NCBI GenBank assembly: GCA_020429545.1
Contig: JAGQLF010000004.1
Location: 1 to 29,202 of the forward strand
Length of the DNA stretch: 29,202 bases
Reading direction: 5' to 3'
DNA from: Candidatus Dojkabacteria bacterium
GTDB lineage: Bacteria; Patescibacteriota; Dojkabacteria; J137
Notes under the pieces: model-generated
What the model saw: the letters and a program-made list of their open reading frames with translations, nothing else
Databases searched by the model: none
What the model was told of the DNA's origin: nothing
Position numbers and translations under genes: made by a program
Shown: positions 28,712 through 29,202 of the stretch, piece by piece
Layout of the letters: each line of letters opens with the position of its first letter
Numbering within the stretch: position 1 is the stretch's first letter

Positions 28712-29202
28712 ATGATATATGAATATCGACCATTAATTATTGCTGCAATTGAAATAGCTATCATATTTTTTGTATTGAGTAGAGGAGTTAGATTTAAGAA
28801 TTTAATTGCATCTATCATTCTATTTTTAGCAATATACCAAATAGGTGAATCTTTAATTGTTTTAACAGATTATGATTTAACTGGTCTTAAAATTGCATAC
28901 TTTGCAACAACACTTTTACCTGGGCTTGGTTTAATTTTAGTAGAAAAACTTGCTAAAGAAGAACATTTTGGAAAATATGTTTTTGGCGTTGGTCTAGTTC
29001 TTTCTATTCTTTTTGTATTAATTCCGGAACCGGTCTACTTCCATGAAAATATAAATTGTATTCTAAAAGTAACTTCTGCAAATAATGCAGGCACATTTTA
29101 CTATACTTGGGTAGCCTACTATTTAGGATCACTGGCATTAACTATAATATATATTTTAGTATTAATTTGGAAAGCTGAAACTTCAAAAGAACGTTATGAT
29201 AT
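28712..29202 (+). CDS. Multi-pass membrane protein, 3' end outside window
   Basis: An open frame runs from ATG 28712 to the window edge (163 complete codons, no stop). It begins MIYEYRPLIIAAIEIAIIFF and contains about five hydrophobic segments (LIIAAIEIAIIFFVL, LIASIILFLAIYQIG, YFATTLLPGLGLILV, YVFGVGLVLSILFVLI, YYLGSLALTIIYILVLIW), with a loop holding a cysteine (NINCILKVTSANNAG). This resembles the 7TM N-terminal sensor regions of some signalling proteins, but the diagnostic C-terminal part is cut off, so I do not assign a function. It diverges from the 244-residue gene. Confidence 0.65.
   Translation, partial: MIYEYRPLIIAAIEIAIIFFVLSRGVRFKNLIASIILFLAIYQIGESLIVLTDYDLTGLKIAYFATTLLPGLGLILVEKLAKEEHFGKYVFGVGLVLSILFVLIPEPVYFHENINCILKVTSANNAGTFYYTWVAYYLGSLALTIIYILVLIWKAETSKERYD

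Noticed and set aside
1..29202. tRNA or rRNA genes.
   Set aside because: I saw no cloverleaf with a GGTTCGAATCC-type T-arm in the gaps and no rRNA-like segment; an automated scan would be the proper test.

Overview
The window is AT-rich (about one third G+C by eye) and carries compact bacterial housekeeping genes separated by repeat-laden gaps. Several traits suggest a member of the Patescibacteria (Candidate Phyla Radiation), although no rRNA is present to settle it. These traits are a reduced FtsQ-FtsA-FtsZ set, a membrane-anchored MurF-like ligase next to a FemX-like transferase, a signal-less amidase with a DUF4214-like tail, a class D/E-like sortase, and no recognisable Shine-Dalgarno sequence at any start I inspected. 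UGA is used as a normal stop.

Layout. 1-900: a Phd-type antitoxin and PIN toxin pair (minus) behind a consensus promoter. 914-4442: a tightly overlapping minus-strand operon of alpha/beta hydrolase, MurF-like ligase and FemX-like transferase. 4493-5182: a small membrane protein and rpsO (plus), with a terminator. 5348-9400: ftsQ-like, ftsA and ftsZ (plus), with a 374-bp repeat-bearing gap before ftsZ. 9567-10300: two unknown small genes. 10297-11154: a sortase (minus). 11247-12518: the primary sigma factor rpoD and its terminator. 12591-13019: a decayed HAM1/RdgB-type nucleotide pyrophosphatase with a lost N-terminus and an in-frame UGA at a conserved glycine. 13146-13949: a HEPN-nucleotidyltransferase fusion. 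14057-15577: RNase Y (minus). 15578-16054: a gap holding a long imperfect palindrome. 16055-19802: an amidase and a large secreted protein with dockerin-like repeats (minus). 19852-21623: parB and parA (minus). 21742-24792: ileS (minus), preceded by a T-box leader and dispersed repeats. 25214-26158: fmt (plus), with a dispersed repeat inside its coding sequence. 26239-26370: a 43-residue membrane protein. 26367-27818: an ABC-F ATPase (minus). 27878-28612: an unknown gene (minus). 28712-end: a partial multi-pass membrane protein (plus).

Functional picture. The window combines cell division (FtsQ/A/Z), chromosome partition (ParA/ParB), cell-wall synthesis and remodelling (MurF-like, FemX-like, amidase, sortase), transcription (RpoD), RNA decay (RNase Y) and translation (S15, IleRS, Fmt, ABC-F), plus two toxin-antitoxin-type loci. 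The most notable items are the T-box leader upstream of ileS, which has a candidate ultrashort specifier hairpin and lacks a normal expression platform; the dockerin-bearing secreted protein; the decayed HAM1 gene; and the density of dispersed repeats, which reach into gene ends, leaders and one coding region.
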